Of a stretch of 64,000 bases of DNA, positions 11,291 through 21,614 are shown piece by piece (the first letter of the stretch is position 1; each line of letters starts with the position of its first letter). The stretch lies in contig CM023449.1 in assembly GCA_013339765.2 (NCBI GenBank), forward strand, positions 227,165,712 to 227,229,711. Reading direction: 5' to 3'. Both the position numbers and the translations under genes were made by a program. The notes beneath the pieces are model-generated. The model saw nothing but the letters and a program-made list of their open reading frames with translations, had not been told where the DNA came from and made no database searches. This stretch comes from Haemaphysalis longicornis. Taxonomy: Eukaryota > Arthropoda > Arachnida > Ixodida > Ixodidae.

Positions 11291-11317
11291 ATAACGATTT
11301 GCTAAACAGCTTCGGTG

Positions 11318-11370
11318 TTACAGGGGTCATCAAAGGCCTTTTGAGCACACTAAATGAACTAGTGCAATAA
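11318..11370. repeat. Dispersed repeat, also at 13,561-13,612
   Basis: GGCCTTTTGAGCACACTAAA...ACTAGTGCAAT here matches GGCCTTTTGATCACACTAAA...ACTAGTGCAAT at 13.6 kb in the same orientation. It is likely one end of a dispersed element. Confidence 0.55.
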
Positions 11371-11673
11371 GCGTGCTGCAATAACCTGTATACTACATTG
11401 AGAGGCTGCGACTGCGATTTCGCTCTGCAGGAATAGTGCTCGCTGTGCTTTAGTTTAGTGCTTTACGCTAAAAACGTTGGTAGATATTGATTCCCTGTTA
11501 CCTAATACACCTTCCGTAACTCCTCTTCTAACGGCAAGAGTGGATTTTTAGAGAAGGCAGGTGGCGGGAAAGTTAGGCGGGCAGACGAGCTAAAAAAAAT
11601 TTGCGGTGATAAATTGGTCGCAGTTTGCACAGGACCGGCATAATTGGAGACCTGTGGGAGAGGCCTCGGCCTT

Positions 11674-11860
11674 GCTATGGTCCCTAGAAATATTTGCTAG
11701 TCTGCCGTCCGGCGGCCGCGAAGGGGCCTCCTCCGTTATGCATGCAGCGGCGGCGCTGCAGGCAATCGAAGCGCGGCCGGCCAGTGCTGGCGCGGGGAGC
11801 AGTGCGGCGGACGGCGCACCGCCGTGCTGCTTCATAGGTCTGGGCGGTTTCAGCCGATTT
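11674..11860 (-). repeat. Partial copy of dispersed repeat B, GC-rich
   Basis: CTATGGTCCCTAGAAATATT followed by TGCTAGTCTGCCGTCC is the reverse complement of the right end of the repeats at 13,065-13,510 and 41,466-41,859. The following 150 bp are very GC-rich. Confidence 0.6.
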
Positions 11861-13064
11861 TAACTGTGCGTTTTCGTCCTCCCCTCATTTCTGTCTACAA
11901 CACAGATTAGCCAAATAAATTGGTCCCTACAAATACAAAGAGTTTTTTTCTTTTTTTTACCGTAGTATGAATTGATGAGAGTACGTTTTCATGTATTATG
12001 AACGACCGAGCCAAACCACGGAATCGTGTCGCTGCGTTCTATCATCTATATCCTCTTTCGGGCAAAAGGCTTCCACACATACTCGGGGACATCGGAAACA
12101 TTGTCGGCACGGCATCTTGTGCTAACTGGGCCACCTTACGCGGAATTTCGGATTGTTATCTTACAAAGAAGCGTTTGTGTACCCCCACCGTACGCTGCCA
12201 TGGATATGTAAACGCGTGAAAACATTTGTGTGGTGTGTGGGCGCTCAGCAAATTCTTTTGTGGCACTTTGGAACCATCCTGACTTCTCTCTGTTTGCGAG
12301 TGAAATATATGCTTTGAATATATCTTGAACGGGATCTGACCAACTCGCATCGTTCAATAATTTGGCCCCCTCAGCACGCTTCGCAGCCTCTTCAGTTGGA
12401 AATATCTGTTAAATGTTATTGTCGAATAAAAATATTAGTGTGTACACATGCATAGCAATGTTTTTGGCCGTTTCAGTCAACATGCAGAAAGTGGGTACTA
12501 TCAAACCCTTTATTTTGTGCGCAAGAAATTTTTGTGATTTCCACGATTTGGAAAATTCGCTAGCTTGAGAGGCACGCGAAACTTTTTTAATTCATTGCAC
12601 AGGGTTTTATTTTGATCGCCCGCATACTCGGAGTGAATCGCGAGACGCAGGCGGGGAAAGTAGCAAGGGATAATATTTGTGTTATGCCCAATCATTTTAT
12701 TTCCGGCAACGAGAGAGAATATTTGTGTTACGGCCAATACAATCATTTTATTTGCGGCTGTTTAAAATTAAGAAGAAAAGTTCTTGGGGCTCATTTAGTC
12801 TGGTGACCATGCATATGCCTTGCTTTACCCCCACCTCCCACTCCTGGAAGTATTTAGGAACGTGTTTTTGTTTTGGTAAAGCATTTCACTACAGCTTTTT
12901 TTCCCTTTTTATCGAGCTAGCCTGGCCGGCTACATGCCGACCACCGTCAATGCATGACGTTTGGGGATAACCCAGTAGTTTCACAATTAATTAGAACAAA
13001 CACTGCGTGTGGTGCCGCCAAGCTTTGTTTGTACGTGATATCACTGTCTCAACATTGCGCGAAA
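11861..13064. other. Interval with no recognised feature
   Basis: AT-rich sequence. I see no conserved domain, tRNA or repeat partner within the window. Confidence 0.5.
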
Positions 13065-13510
13065 TGGTTCCAGCGGCAGTAGTGAAACGGCTACTCTTGT
13101 TGCTGCGGTTTCATCCTTCTGTCTCACTCGCGAAGGTCAGAGGCCGCAAATAGGCTCCGTAGCCCGATTCGCAAGAAATCCGGGCCGCGAAATTAAATAG
13201 TCTAATAATAGTTCTATCGCAGCTTAAATTGTCAGCTGATGTACCTCGAGCCATTGGGTTTCACCGCTCTAACTGGCTGACAAACCCGGTGCGTGCCTGC
13301 TCTCCGCGGCAGTAGCGCACGGCGCAGGCCGGCCGGCAGCCGCTCTCGATCAACACCACTTGGTGGTGTTGTCTCAATCCGACTGCTCCGGCGCTCCGAT
13401 TGCTCGCAGCGCCCTCTGCGCAGCGTTGTGTGTGCATCAGCGGCGCGGACGCGCCTCCCCATAGAGAAGGCGCGGGGACGGCAGACTAGCAAATATTTCT
13501 AGGGACCATA
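13065..13510 (+). repeat. Dispersed repeat B, copy 1
   Basis: About 445 bp aligning closely to 41,466-41,859. Shared landmarks are GTTGCTGCGGTTTCATCCTT, CCGCTCTAACTGGCTGACAA and the right end CTAGCAAATATTTCTAGGGA. No protein motif. The copy has an extra CAACACCACTTGGTGGTGTT palindrome near 13,350. Confidence 0.8.
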
Positions 13511-13898
13511 GCCTTGCAGTGGGCGTAGACAAGATGATGATAATGATAAACTCTTCTACTGTAATGGGGTCGTGAAAGGCCTTTTGATCACACTAAATAA
13601 ACTAGTGCAATCATTGGATTGGGTGGTCAACGCCATCTGCGCCTTGTATAACTTTTCTACTTGCTGCGGAAAGCTCACAATTTTGTTGCAAAGGAGTTGC
13701 TGCGTTCCCACCTTTTCCTGCGTGCTATTGGGCTCTGCCATCGTCCCACACATACATCATCGATTCTCCCATGCGCGTCACGCAGCAGAAATCTTGCAAT
13801 TGGAGGGCTTTTTCTTGCACTTCCGGTGAGGACAAGCGCCGACAGCTCACGGCGGCACTTTTGGTTAATTAGCGCTTCCTGGTGCACGCTTAACACTA

Positions 13899-14772
13899 CA
13901 GTAAAGCCTGCTTATATTGAACACGAATATATCGAATTATTGCCTATATTGAACCCTTGTATAAGTCTGGTAAAAATTATTTGCATTTAAAACTTTTTAT
14001 ATAGAACGCGATCGAACTCTTCCGCGCGGGATTTTTCGCTCTCCTTAGGCATGCGGCAGACTTTCCCGCAATACATCGGCGCGCAGCGGTGGCGCGGGTG
14101 CCGCTTGCGACTCCCGACGCGAGCTCGGGCGCGTCCAAACCGGCCGTGGCATAGTGGACCAGCTCCACAGCATGCATGCCGTTGTAGAGTTCCTCTATAT
14201 AGCTCCCGCAGGGAGCTATATAGAGGAACTTTATGCCGTTGGAGCCGAAAGCGCCACATTGGGCGCTGCGGGCTGCGGTGTCACCGAACTTCAAGTCCGC
14301 GGCACTCACTGCGCGCACTTGCTCGGTTCGCTGGGTTCACCGTTATTCGCTTGTATCCATGCTTGCCTCCGCTCTGTTGAAGACACCGAGCACTCCGTAC
14401 CGCTTCCAAGCACAAGCGAAGCCGTCGCTGCCGTGCCCTGCTACGGCGATACTGCAGTGCCATTGAGGGCAGTGGTCTTGTGCTTGTTGACTGTTTAGAT
14501 ACCGTGGAGCAAGCAGACACCAGCAAGGCTTTGCACTCTAAGAAGGAGGCTACACTCACGCAGTTCTTCCGCCCCAATAAATTATTTTCTTTTCGAGAAA
14601 ATGTCGTACCAATAGTGAACTGCAGGGTGGTAAGAGCTCGGCGTTAGCTCGTGACTCCGTCGGCAAGATTGCTCTCATATGAGTTTTTTTTGCTTCACTT
14701 TCTATATCGAATTTTTGTTATATCAAACTATTTTACAATCCTCGCACTGTTCGATATAAGCGGGCTTTACTG
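13899..14772. mobile_element. Tigger/mariner-like non-autonomous element
   Basis: Left end CAGTAAAGCCTGCTTATATT and right end (reverse complement) CAGTAAAGCCCGCTTATATC form terminal inverted repeats. The left flank is TA (13,897-13,898); the right flank is GG, so a TA duplication is not intact. The interior is GC-rich with no transposase, and holds a perfect 20-bp palindrome at 14,188-14,230. Confidence 0.65.
14188..14230. repeat. Perfect 20-bp-arm palindrome flanked by direct repeats
   Basis: The arm AGTTCCTCTATATAGCTCCC is followed by loop GCA and its exact reverse complement. The 9-bp word ATGCCGTTG stands on both sides (14,176-14,184 and 14,233-14,241). Confidence 0.9.
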
Positions 14773-15770
14773 GGTCATGTTCGCCCATATTTATCTTTTT
14801 ACTCTATGGCCACATTTCTCATTAAGGCACGTTGGCTAGGCTGACACCACGACACAACGGCAACATTGACTGATGAGTTGGCAAGAGTGCCTTGTCACAC
14901 GACGCCAACAGCGACATGAACACGTCAACCGATCACAAGTCCGCATGGGGTGACTGGCTCACTGACTGAAGACACCGACATACCGATCAGCTGTTTCGTT
15001 TTGGAACAGCATTGTTGCACAATTAGCGAAGTCAATAACATGTGGTGAACACCCTAGCGTCTGCAAGCAATAGCCCCAACAGGAAATGGCAAAAGGCAAT
15101 AGATTCAGTAAAAAATGGTGGTTAAGAGACCCACCCGCCTGAGCTTCTAATCCGATCTTTGCGTGCAGATGTTGCTATCGCTAAATCGTGCCCACACTTA
15201 GTTCGAACCTTATCACCCTTGAAAGGTTAGGGTACTTACTGCAGGTGGTTATCCGACATATTCCGAACGTGGCTGCTCCTCACCTCGGCCATGACTACTC
15301 GAGACGGGTGCTGGAAAGTGAGTATGTTTCACGCTAGGTTGCGGCGAGAGAAAATATGAGCTCGACGTAATCGCCAGTTGGCATGAGATGAAGGCCTGAG
15401 TAACGCTTAGCCCAGCGTTTATACGTCGGCCTAGCCGGACAGCTGCTTTTTTCGACATTTGAAACGACACTTGTCGCTTCTGAAGGAAGCTTCCGGCCGG
15501 TTTGATGGGGTTTGGGTGTCCGGTGTAAGCGGGCACACCGCATGCTTGGGCATTCAAAACAGTTTTTCGTTTCGTCGGTCCAAGTCCAAGTCAGCCTCCT
15601 CGGCAGGAGCACAGCGATGGCCTGAGAAACATTTGAGAAATGTTTAGAATTGATCGGAATAACGGAATGGAATACTTCAACTGCCTGTGTACATGGGGTC
15701 ACCAGAACACGACCAAGCGTGACACTGGAGTGAAAAGCTGGACGTACATGCGACACAGATGTATATATAT
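14773..15770. other. Interval with no recognised feature
   Basis: No motif, RNA or repeat partner recognised. It ends in a short TATATATATA tract just before the inverted-repeat element. Confidence 0.5.
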
Positions 15771-16358
15771 AGCGAATCAAAATAGGAAATGAGGGGCTCG
15801 TTGAAATAAGGGTTGGCAGTCAAGAAAACCTCAGAAACCAAAGGGGAGGATGTGGTGGGTCATTGAAACAGATAAAGAATTTGGAAAGAAAGAAAGAAAG
15901 TGGAGAAAGAATGCCCGCCGGGTGGGATCTGAACCCACGACCTCCAGAATACTGGCCTGGTGCGATGACCACTACGCTACCGGCGGGGCTGTTTTCCCCT
16001 CCACTTTCTGGGGTATTTATGTTAAGGTATTTTTGTTTCCTGCGCTTAGGGGTGGTAGCCAGCGCCACTCGGACTACTCGGGGTGACGGGGACCTTCTTT
16101 TTAACCCCCGGGCCGTGTCTCGAGTGTCTACAACATTTCGAGAGTGGTCGACCAGCGTTGAACCCTCTTAAGCTCCCTATGGAACCAAGACTGCAAGAAC
16201 AGAGGCCACTTTCTCCACTTTCTTTCTTTGTTTCCAAATTCTTTATCTGGTTCAATGACCCACCACATCCTCCCCTTTCCTTTCCGAGGTTTTCTTGACT
16301 GCCAGCCCTTATTTCTCTCTTATTTCAACGAGCCCCCCATTTCCTATTCTGATTCGCT
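15771..16358. mobile_element. Inverted-repeat element enclosing a tRNA-like sequence
   Basis: The left arm, about 15,771-15,907 (starts AGCGAATCAAAATAGGAAAT), is the reverse complement of about 16,208-16,358. The arms span roughly 130-150 bp with modest divergence. The centre holds a tRNA-like sequence and about 220 bp of unrelated DNA. A shorter relative is at 7,250-7,440. Confidence 0.7.
15914..15986 (-). ncRNA. tRNA-like sequence with intact acceptor and T stems
   Basis: The minus strand can fold as a cloverleaf. The acceptor stem CCCGCCG pairs fully with CGGCGGG, and the T arm GTGGG-TTCAGAT-CCCAC pairs fully. An A-box-like segment (TAGCGTAGTGGTCATCG) is present. The anticodon stem CCAGG/TCTGG pairs with one G-T wobble, giving a 7-base loop CCAGTAT. 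Position 33 is C rather than the nearly universal T, so this is more likely a tRNA-derived retroposon head than a working tRNA. Confidence 0.6.
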
Positions 16359-16384
16359 ACATGCATAGCGAGGGCCTCTGTTCT

Positions 16385-16560
16385 GGGATGGGAGTCTTGG
16401 CAGTCGTCGAAGTAATTGTCGTTGTCTCATGTAGTCATGGCACTAAAACACCAGGAAGCTTGTTTATGCCTCCCGCTAGAACGTAAGGGGTACTAAAACA
16501 GAACACCAGGACACTTGTTACGCCTCGCGCTAGACAGCTTCGTGCTTCAAAGACAAGTAT
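16385..16560. repeat. Dispersed repeat G, uninterrupted copy
   Basis: Matches 38,375-38,428 joined to 39,143-39,258, for example CACCAGGAAGCTTGTTTATG and GCGCTAGACAGCTT. This copy lacks the 714-bp insertion seen in the 38-kb copy and so acts as an empty-site reference. Confidence 0.8.
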
Positions 16561-17134
16561 GCATAAAGTAAAGTGAAGTAAACCACTCTGAAAACAGGGA
16601 GTGGGGGCCATGCTCCGTGGGGGGAGTGGGGGGCTGTGCTCCGTGACAGCTGCCCACTGTTTCTTCTTTCATTATATTTGCGCTCATTTCTTCAAAATAT
16701 TTTGCAAACATCAACTGGCATCAGTTTCGCTCTCGTTTCTCACTGCACCATAAAATTACCTGCACAAGGAGCACACAAGACAAGCACTGGAAATCAACTG
16801 TTCTTTGCAGACGAGAACACAGTTGCAGTGGGATATCACTGAACAGACGCACACGCAGTGCATGCATTTTCACACGCATAAATGGTAACATTTCGCGATT
16901 CCCCCTTTTCAAGACGGCTGCGGCTCTCGTATTGGCCTGCAGAGCTGGAGCTCACATTCAGGCAGGCACTCTATAAGTTAGTGGTCCAGCCCACACTACG
17001 ACCAACACAAGGTGCCATAGCCTGCCACAGGTCGTAACCACAAGCCCACTTTCCATGCTAGGGGCAAATTGTCGCCCAGCTGGTGAGGTCAGGATGCAAC
17101 AATGAATCAGGAAATTTTTGCTCGGAGCCAGGTT

Positions 17135-17986
17135 TCATTCCACGTTAAAATTAACAGACTCTTGGCATGCCGGGTACATTGCTTGTGTCGTATCAATTGC
17201 CACAGACATCTTGCTCTCTTCCAATAACACTGGGGTAGTGTCACAGTGGCTGTGCTCCTTCTCCTCATGTTTCTTCCGCTGGGGGCGATGACAGAAGGCC
17301 TCAGGGCAGAAGTGGCACCGGAAGGGCCTCTCGCGCGTGTGAGTGCGCACGTGGCCGTCCAGGCCACACTTCTGAGGGAAGGACCTGGGGCACAGGTGGC
17401 AGCGGAAGGGGCGCTCACCCGTGTGGATGCGCAGGTGGGCAACTAGTTGGCTCTTTCCCGCAAAGGCCTTGTCACAGTAGCTGCACTGGTGGGGGCGCTC
17501 ACCTGTGTGGGCGCGCGAATGTTTGACAAGGCTGCTGCTGTACAGGTAGGCCTTGCCGCACTGGCTGCACTGGTAGGGGCGCTCACCCGTGTGGGTGCGC
17601 GAATGTTGGACAAGGCTGCTCTTGCACAGGAAGGCCTTGCCGCACTGGCTGCACTGGTGGGGGCGCTCACCCGTGTGGATGCACAGGTGGGTGACAAGGC
17701 TGCTGCTTGCGCAGAAAGGCCTTGCTGCAGTGGCTGCACTGGTGGAAGGGCTCGCCCGTATGCATGCACTGGTGCTTCTTCCAGTCGCTCAGGGATGATG
17801 CCACGTAGGTGCACTGTTGGCAGTGCAGCTGCTGTCGATCTTGCATGGGGCTGTGCTGCTGCATACTGCAACCAACGGAGGAAAAAGAGGAGGAAGGGCC
17901 TGCAACGGGGAGGGAGGGGACGGAGGTAGAAGAGGAAGGGCCTGCCACGGGGAGGGATTGGCTGGAGGGAGAAGAGGGGGAAGGGC
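17135..17986 (-). CDS. C2H2 zinc-finger exon A, seven fingers, one frameshift
   Basis: Last coding exon of a C2H2 zinc-finger protein, presumably a nuclear DNA-binding regulator. The order is F1 HCQQCTYVASSL..., F2 HQCSHCSKAFLRK, F3 HQCSQCGKAFLCKSSL, F4 YQCSQCGKAYLYSSSL, F5 HQCSYCDKAFAGKSQL, F6 FRCHLCPRSFPQKCGL, F7 FRCHFCPEAFCHRPQRKKH. These are joined by HTGERP-type linkers and followed by a 40-residue tail to TGA/TAA at 17,135. One extra base near 17,700-17,706 in finger 2 breaks the frame; restoring it reads all seven fingers. It may be real or a sequencing error. A Pro/Ser-rich segment precedes F1, and three acceptor-like sites open the exon at 17,986, 17,941 and 17,899. The frame also stays open upstream to about 18,258. 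Confidence 0.8.
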
Positions 17987-18029
17987 CTGGAACGGGGAGA
18001 GAGGAGAAAAACTGAGAGCCTTTCCTGCT

Positions 18030-18260
18030 GCAAACGCGGTGGCAGTGCACCAGTAGCAAAGTAGAAGGGGAAAGAAGAACAAACCCGAAAGAGGAGAGAG
18101 CGTCTCCGCTGGCTCCACGTGAGCCGCTCTGCACAGGCCTGATGCACCTGGGCACTGCCCAGCAAAGTAGACAAGCCCTCCCCTTTCTTGCTGGCTTGGC
18201 ACCCTGTTGCTCAGAACACTTCAGAAACTTTGGAACCAGAGCTTGTTCAGGAATGACCAA
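18030..18260 (-). other. Leader/upstream exon region of zinc-finger gene A
   Basis: Conserved in the 51-, 56- and 58-kb modules (AACAAGCT...TTTCTGAAG...GGAGGGCT). In gene A it is open in the finger frame (VIPEQALVPKFLKCSEQQ... and LLVHCHRVCSRKGSQ). Whether it is coding or an intron retained by conservation cannot be settled from this sequence. Confidence 0.45.
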
Positions 18261-18540
18261 TGCAGTGCTTTAACACTGAAAGAACCACCATCGTAGCAGG
18301 CTTTTTAGTAAACACTGCTACATTCATGCTTACCTAAAAATTTCAATATTCCTAGCGACTTCTGGCCACATTGCTGGTGTCCCAAAAAACATCACCCACC
18401 ATGCGAGTAGTAGTTTGTGACCAGCCCTTCCTAAGCAAGTTCGAGTCACCTCGTTGAGGCTGTTCCTGCCTCAGCTTCTTTGCCCTACTTCCACATACGA
18501 GCACCCTATCAAATAATTAAAGACAGTTTGAAAGACAATA

Positions 18541-19369
18541 AAAACAACAGGGTTGACGTAACTGAGGCCGGCATGGCTGCTCTGCTAGTTTCGCTAGACT
18601 GAGAATCTCGGCGGTATTCAAATTCAGCGTAGATAACACGGCCAGCTATTAGGCTATCCAACAGCCTTAGATGGCAGAGAGTACCAGGAAAGAAAAAAGC
18701 TGTCACCTCCCTATGCACTGCTTCTCAACTGCAAAGCATGCAGTACGATGAAGTACGGATGCAGGTCATTTTGCACCATGACAATTCTGGTCTGATTATT
18801 GACTCTAATGTTTAAAACCTGAACAATGAATACAATAGCCATTCAGTTATAGGCTGGCTACTTTTTTCAAACGCCACAGATAGTAGGGAAGTAAGCCTGC
18901 TGTCATGACCAAGGAAAGTCAAAACACAGTCACGTCCAAGAGCAGCCCGCATGAAGTTGTCCCCACGCAACCTGGCATATTCAGATGGTATTTATGTACT
19001 ATTATGAGCAATACCAAAGGGAACACAGGAACGCGTGGAAAACACACTCAGACCAAGCTATGAGTGATACGCAGCGGCCGCCGTCGGAAACAAAGTGGAA
19101 AGGGAGACGCTGTTCTAACAACTGTTCCCATTCCCGCCGTGCGTCTTATCGGCTTTCGGACGATACTAAATCATCGGTGAAATGAAGTAAGTTGCTGCTT
19201 TTTAGAAACCCCAGCGTGGTGGGAGTGCCAACAGTTAGTGGAAGAGCGCCCTCCGTTCCCCCTCTGTTTTCCACAGCGCCATTCGCGTATCACTCCGAGT
19301 CTGTTTCGAGGCTGTTTGGCACGCTTTCCTGTGTTCCCTTTCATATTGCTTATAATAGTACCTTCGCGC
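18541..19369. other. Spacer within module A
   Basis: Parts recur in other modules (for example an ACAGCGCCATT/TATGAGCAATACCAAAGGG stretch occurs twice here on opposite strands, near 19,000-19,100 and 19,265-19,350). No gene recognised. Confidence 0.45.
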
Positions 19370-19972
19370 GGGTCTTAGCATCGAAGAAAGGACTGATTGG
19401 GGCTGATGTATGTTGGAATAAATACAGGCATTCATTGTTAAGCACGGCACGCATCTTTTTTCACACGTGGTCATTCAGTACCATGTAAGCACAATTTCTT
19501 TGGTCTTGCAAACGAAAACTTTCAACAGCACACAACTTCGCAGAAAAGCCCCGTAGATACCACAATATAGGTCGGACTTGAGTGTAGGTCGACCCCTTAA
19601 CTTGAAAATGGTAAAAATGAAAAAAAAAGTTTCAATCGCACAAAAGCACACTCAGTGAAAAATTTGAAACTAAAATGTTTACCGTATTTTCCGGTTATAA
19701 GTCGCACCCCCTTCAAAATGAGTTGTTGCAAAAAAAAACGTATATAAGTCGCACCGTTGTATAAGATGCACTTGTTAATTAGGTAAACTCATAGAGAATC
19801 AGATCGTTAGAAAGTGTGGTGAAAGTGCATGGTTGTGGCGGCCGCCGCCTAGTAATGCATCCCCCTGTAAGCAGGGCTAGACACGTGCATATAACATCCA
19901 AAGTCTGGACATAACTACTTCTCAAAAGTGGTTTATGGATACACACAGATGACATGTACTTACGGACTGCGT

Positions 19973-20290
19973 TTAGGCAAAAACATCGAAATCTTTTTCC
20001 TCAGACTCGCTAACAAATAATTCAGTATCTTCAGTGGGAGTTCCACCGGTGCATCACTGCCATCCTCAGACTCTGTCATCTTCGCCAACATCGTTACCAC
20101 TCGCGGACCGGATTACTCCGTCCTTTATCAACCCGGCTACAACTGTTTTTGCAGAAATGGAGTCCCAAGAGACCCATTTGGCCACCTCTCCAAACGTTGG
20201 GCGTCTCTTGTGTGCTGTCGTAAATCAGCACAATAAAGGTGTCATGGCGGATGGAAGTGACGCGACGGGAAGTCGCACGAAAATCAAAAC
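19973..20290 (-). pseudogene. Tigger/pogo transposase C-terminal remnant
   Basis: From high to low coordinates the minus strand reads RRPTFGEVAKWVSWDSISAK, then TVVAGLIKDGVIRSASG and GEDDRV with a stop. After a frame change it reads EDTELFVSESEEKDFDVFA and a TAA at 19,973-19,975. A W-D-I-S...VV.G...GI block followed by an acidic DTE...EE.DF.. end is characteristic of Tigger/pogo transposases. The catalytic part is absent. Confidence 0.65.
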
Positions 20291-20504
20291 TTATCTCCAA
20301 GCTGTCATTTTAAAAATTAGCAGCACGTTTACCTCCTTCAGAGTAAGTGTCTGTAATAATTCATGAGCTGCATTTTGTTTTTGCAACCCAGTTTGATGTT
20401 ACTTTGAATTTATTCTGAACTGTAGTTACTGCGCATGGCCTAAAGTGGCGCGTGGTTGTCGCAGGCCATTATCATTCTTTTTGACTAGAAAAAGCTGAAA
20501 ATTC

Positions 20505-21436
20505 TTTGGTGCAATGTCCCGAAGCGACATAGGGGCCATGAGAAATGCCGTACCGGTCGTCATGGGATTGATTTACACCGTAGAGCTGTGTCTCAACGTG
20601 CGCTGGCCACGCGCGGCCGCCGCGAATCAGATTTATTCCATAAGGGATGTTGGGTCGATGTAAGTTAAGGTGTCGTGGTGAGGGGGAGTGAATGGACGAA
20701 AGCGAAACAACTTGGGGCAGTGCCAGATGAGGTGGTGGACATTGGCGGCGATGGAGTGGTGGCAGTAGGGACTCCAGGGGGCGTGATGTGGATAATACCA
20801 TTTTCGAATGGTCTCTTGTGCCGTACAGGTGTTGGTCAGGAACTTGTTTAAAACATTTTCTTGTGCTCGGGTCAGGGTGGGGAAGTGGAAGAGGTGGCCT
20901 GAAGGGGGCAGTGCCTTGAGGCATTTTTGTTTCAGTTGCCTGAACCTACGGAGCCTGATGGTTTTAGCGAGAGTGGGGTCATCGTCAGAGCAGCTAGGCC
21001 AGGGGTGGTCCGAGAAGGGCGGCGCCGAGGGTCCATCGGAGGCTATTGTGAGAAGGGCCTCCTGTGCAGCCACGTTAGCTGATTGGTTCCCAGGAGCGGC
21101 TGGTTCATGACCGGGGGTCAAGTCCATTCGGACTTGGCAGCCTGATGCTTGGAGCGCATTGATTTGATGAATAATGTGATGGACAGAAGGGTGGCTAGAC
21201 CTGGGATGACAAAGCTCTTGGATAGCTTCATATGAGTCCGTTAGGATGCGAAGGTTGGGGGGAATGGGGAGATGGTAATCGTACATGAAGTAATCCAGAG
21301 AAGCACGAATAGCGATGAGCTCCACGTCCGTTGAAGTAATATGCCATACCGGTCGACTTGGGATTGATTTACACCGTAGAGGTGTGTCTCAACGTGCGCT
21401 GGCCACGCGCGGCCGCCGCGAATCACATTTATTCCA
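20505..21436 (-). mobile_element. LINE fragment: RNase H, Cys/His tail and duplicated 3' UTR
   Basis: A continuous frame from 21,325 to 20,633 encodes an RNase H domain (ELIAIRASLDYFMYDY; LRILTDSYEAIQEL; LTPGHEPAAPGNQSANVAAQ) and then the LINE C-terminal tail (YCHHSIAANVHHLIWHCPKL). It stops at ATGGAATAA. The RNase H Asp of ILTDS and the GN-S-A motif are present. The 3' UTR continues to about 20,505 (ATGTCGCTTCGGGACATT). A second copy of the same 3' UTR (TGATTCGCGGCGGCCGCGCG...) stands upstream at about 21,340-21,436, so two truncated copies lie head-to-tail. RT is missing. Confidence 0.85.
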
Positions 21437-21614
21437 TACATAAGTCGCACCGGTGGATAAGACGCACCAACGAAAATTTCAGAAAAAAACCGCGACTTAT
21501 ACACCTGAAAATACGGTAGTTCTTTTTTAATTTCACAATACAAATGCGTAACGGTTTGAGAAGACCACTTTTTATTTTCATATTCATCAGAATTGCTGCT
21601 GGAGTGAAAAGTGG

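Larger units (their letters stand above)
16735..19490 (-). repeat. Duplicated zinc-finger module A
   Basis: This module shares ordered blocks with those at 54,985-57,870 and 57,905-60,160. The blocks are a 3' flank (TAAAATTACCTGCACA... at 16,750; compare 57,913), a 3' block with CAGCTGGTGAGG at 17,075, the finger exon, the upstream leader, a CAAGTTC...GGCTGTTCCTGCCTCAG block at 18,440, and a distal block near 19,375-19,490 ending in a CACGTGGTCATTCAG stretch. Order is conserved, which indicates segmental duplication. Confidence 0.7.
19682..21516 (-). mobile_element. pogo/Tigger-type DNA transposon with TA duplication
   Basis: Termini CCGTATTTTCCGGTTATAAG (19,682) and, inverted, CCGTATTTTCAGGTGTATAA (21,516) are flanked by TA at 19,680-19,681 and 21,517-21,518. 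Subterminal AAGTCGCACC repeats occur at both ends. The interior holds a transposase C-terminal remnant and a block of LINE sequence (about 20,505-21,436) that inserted into it. Confidence 0.75.
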
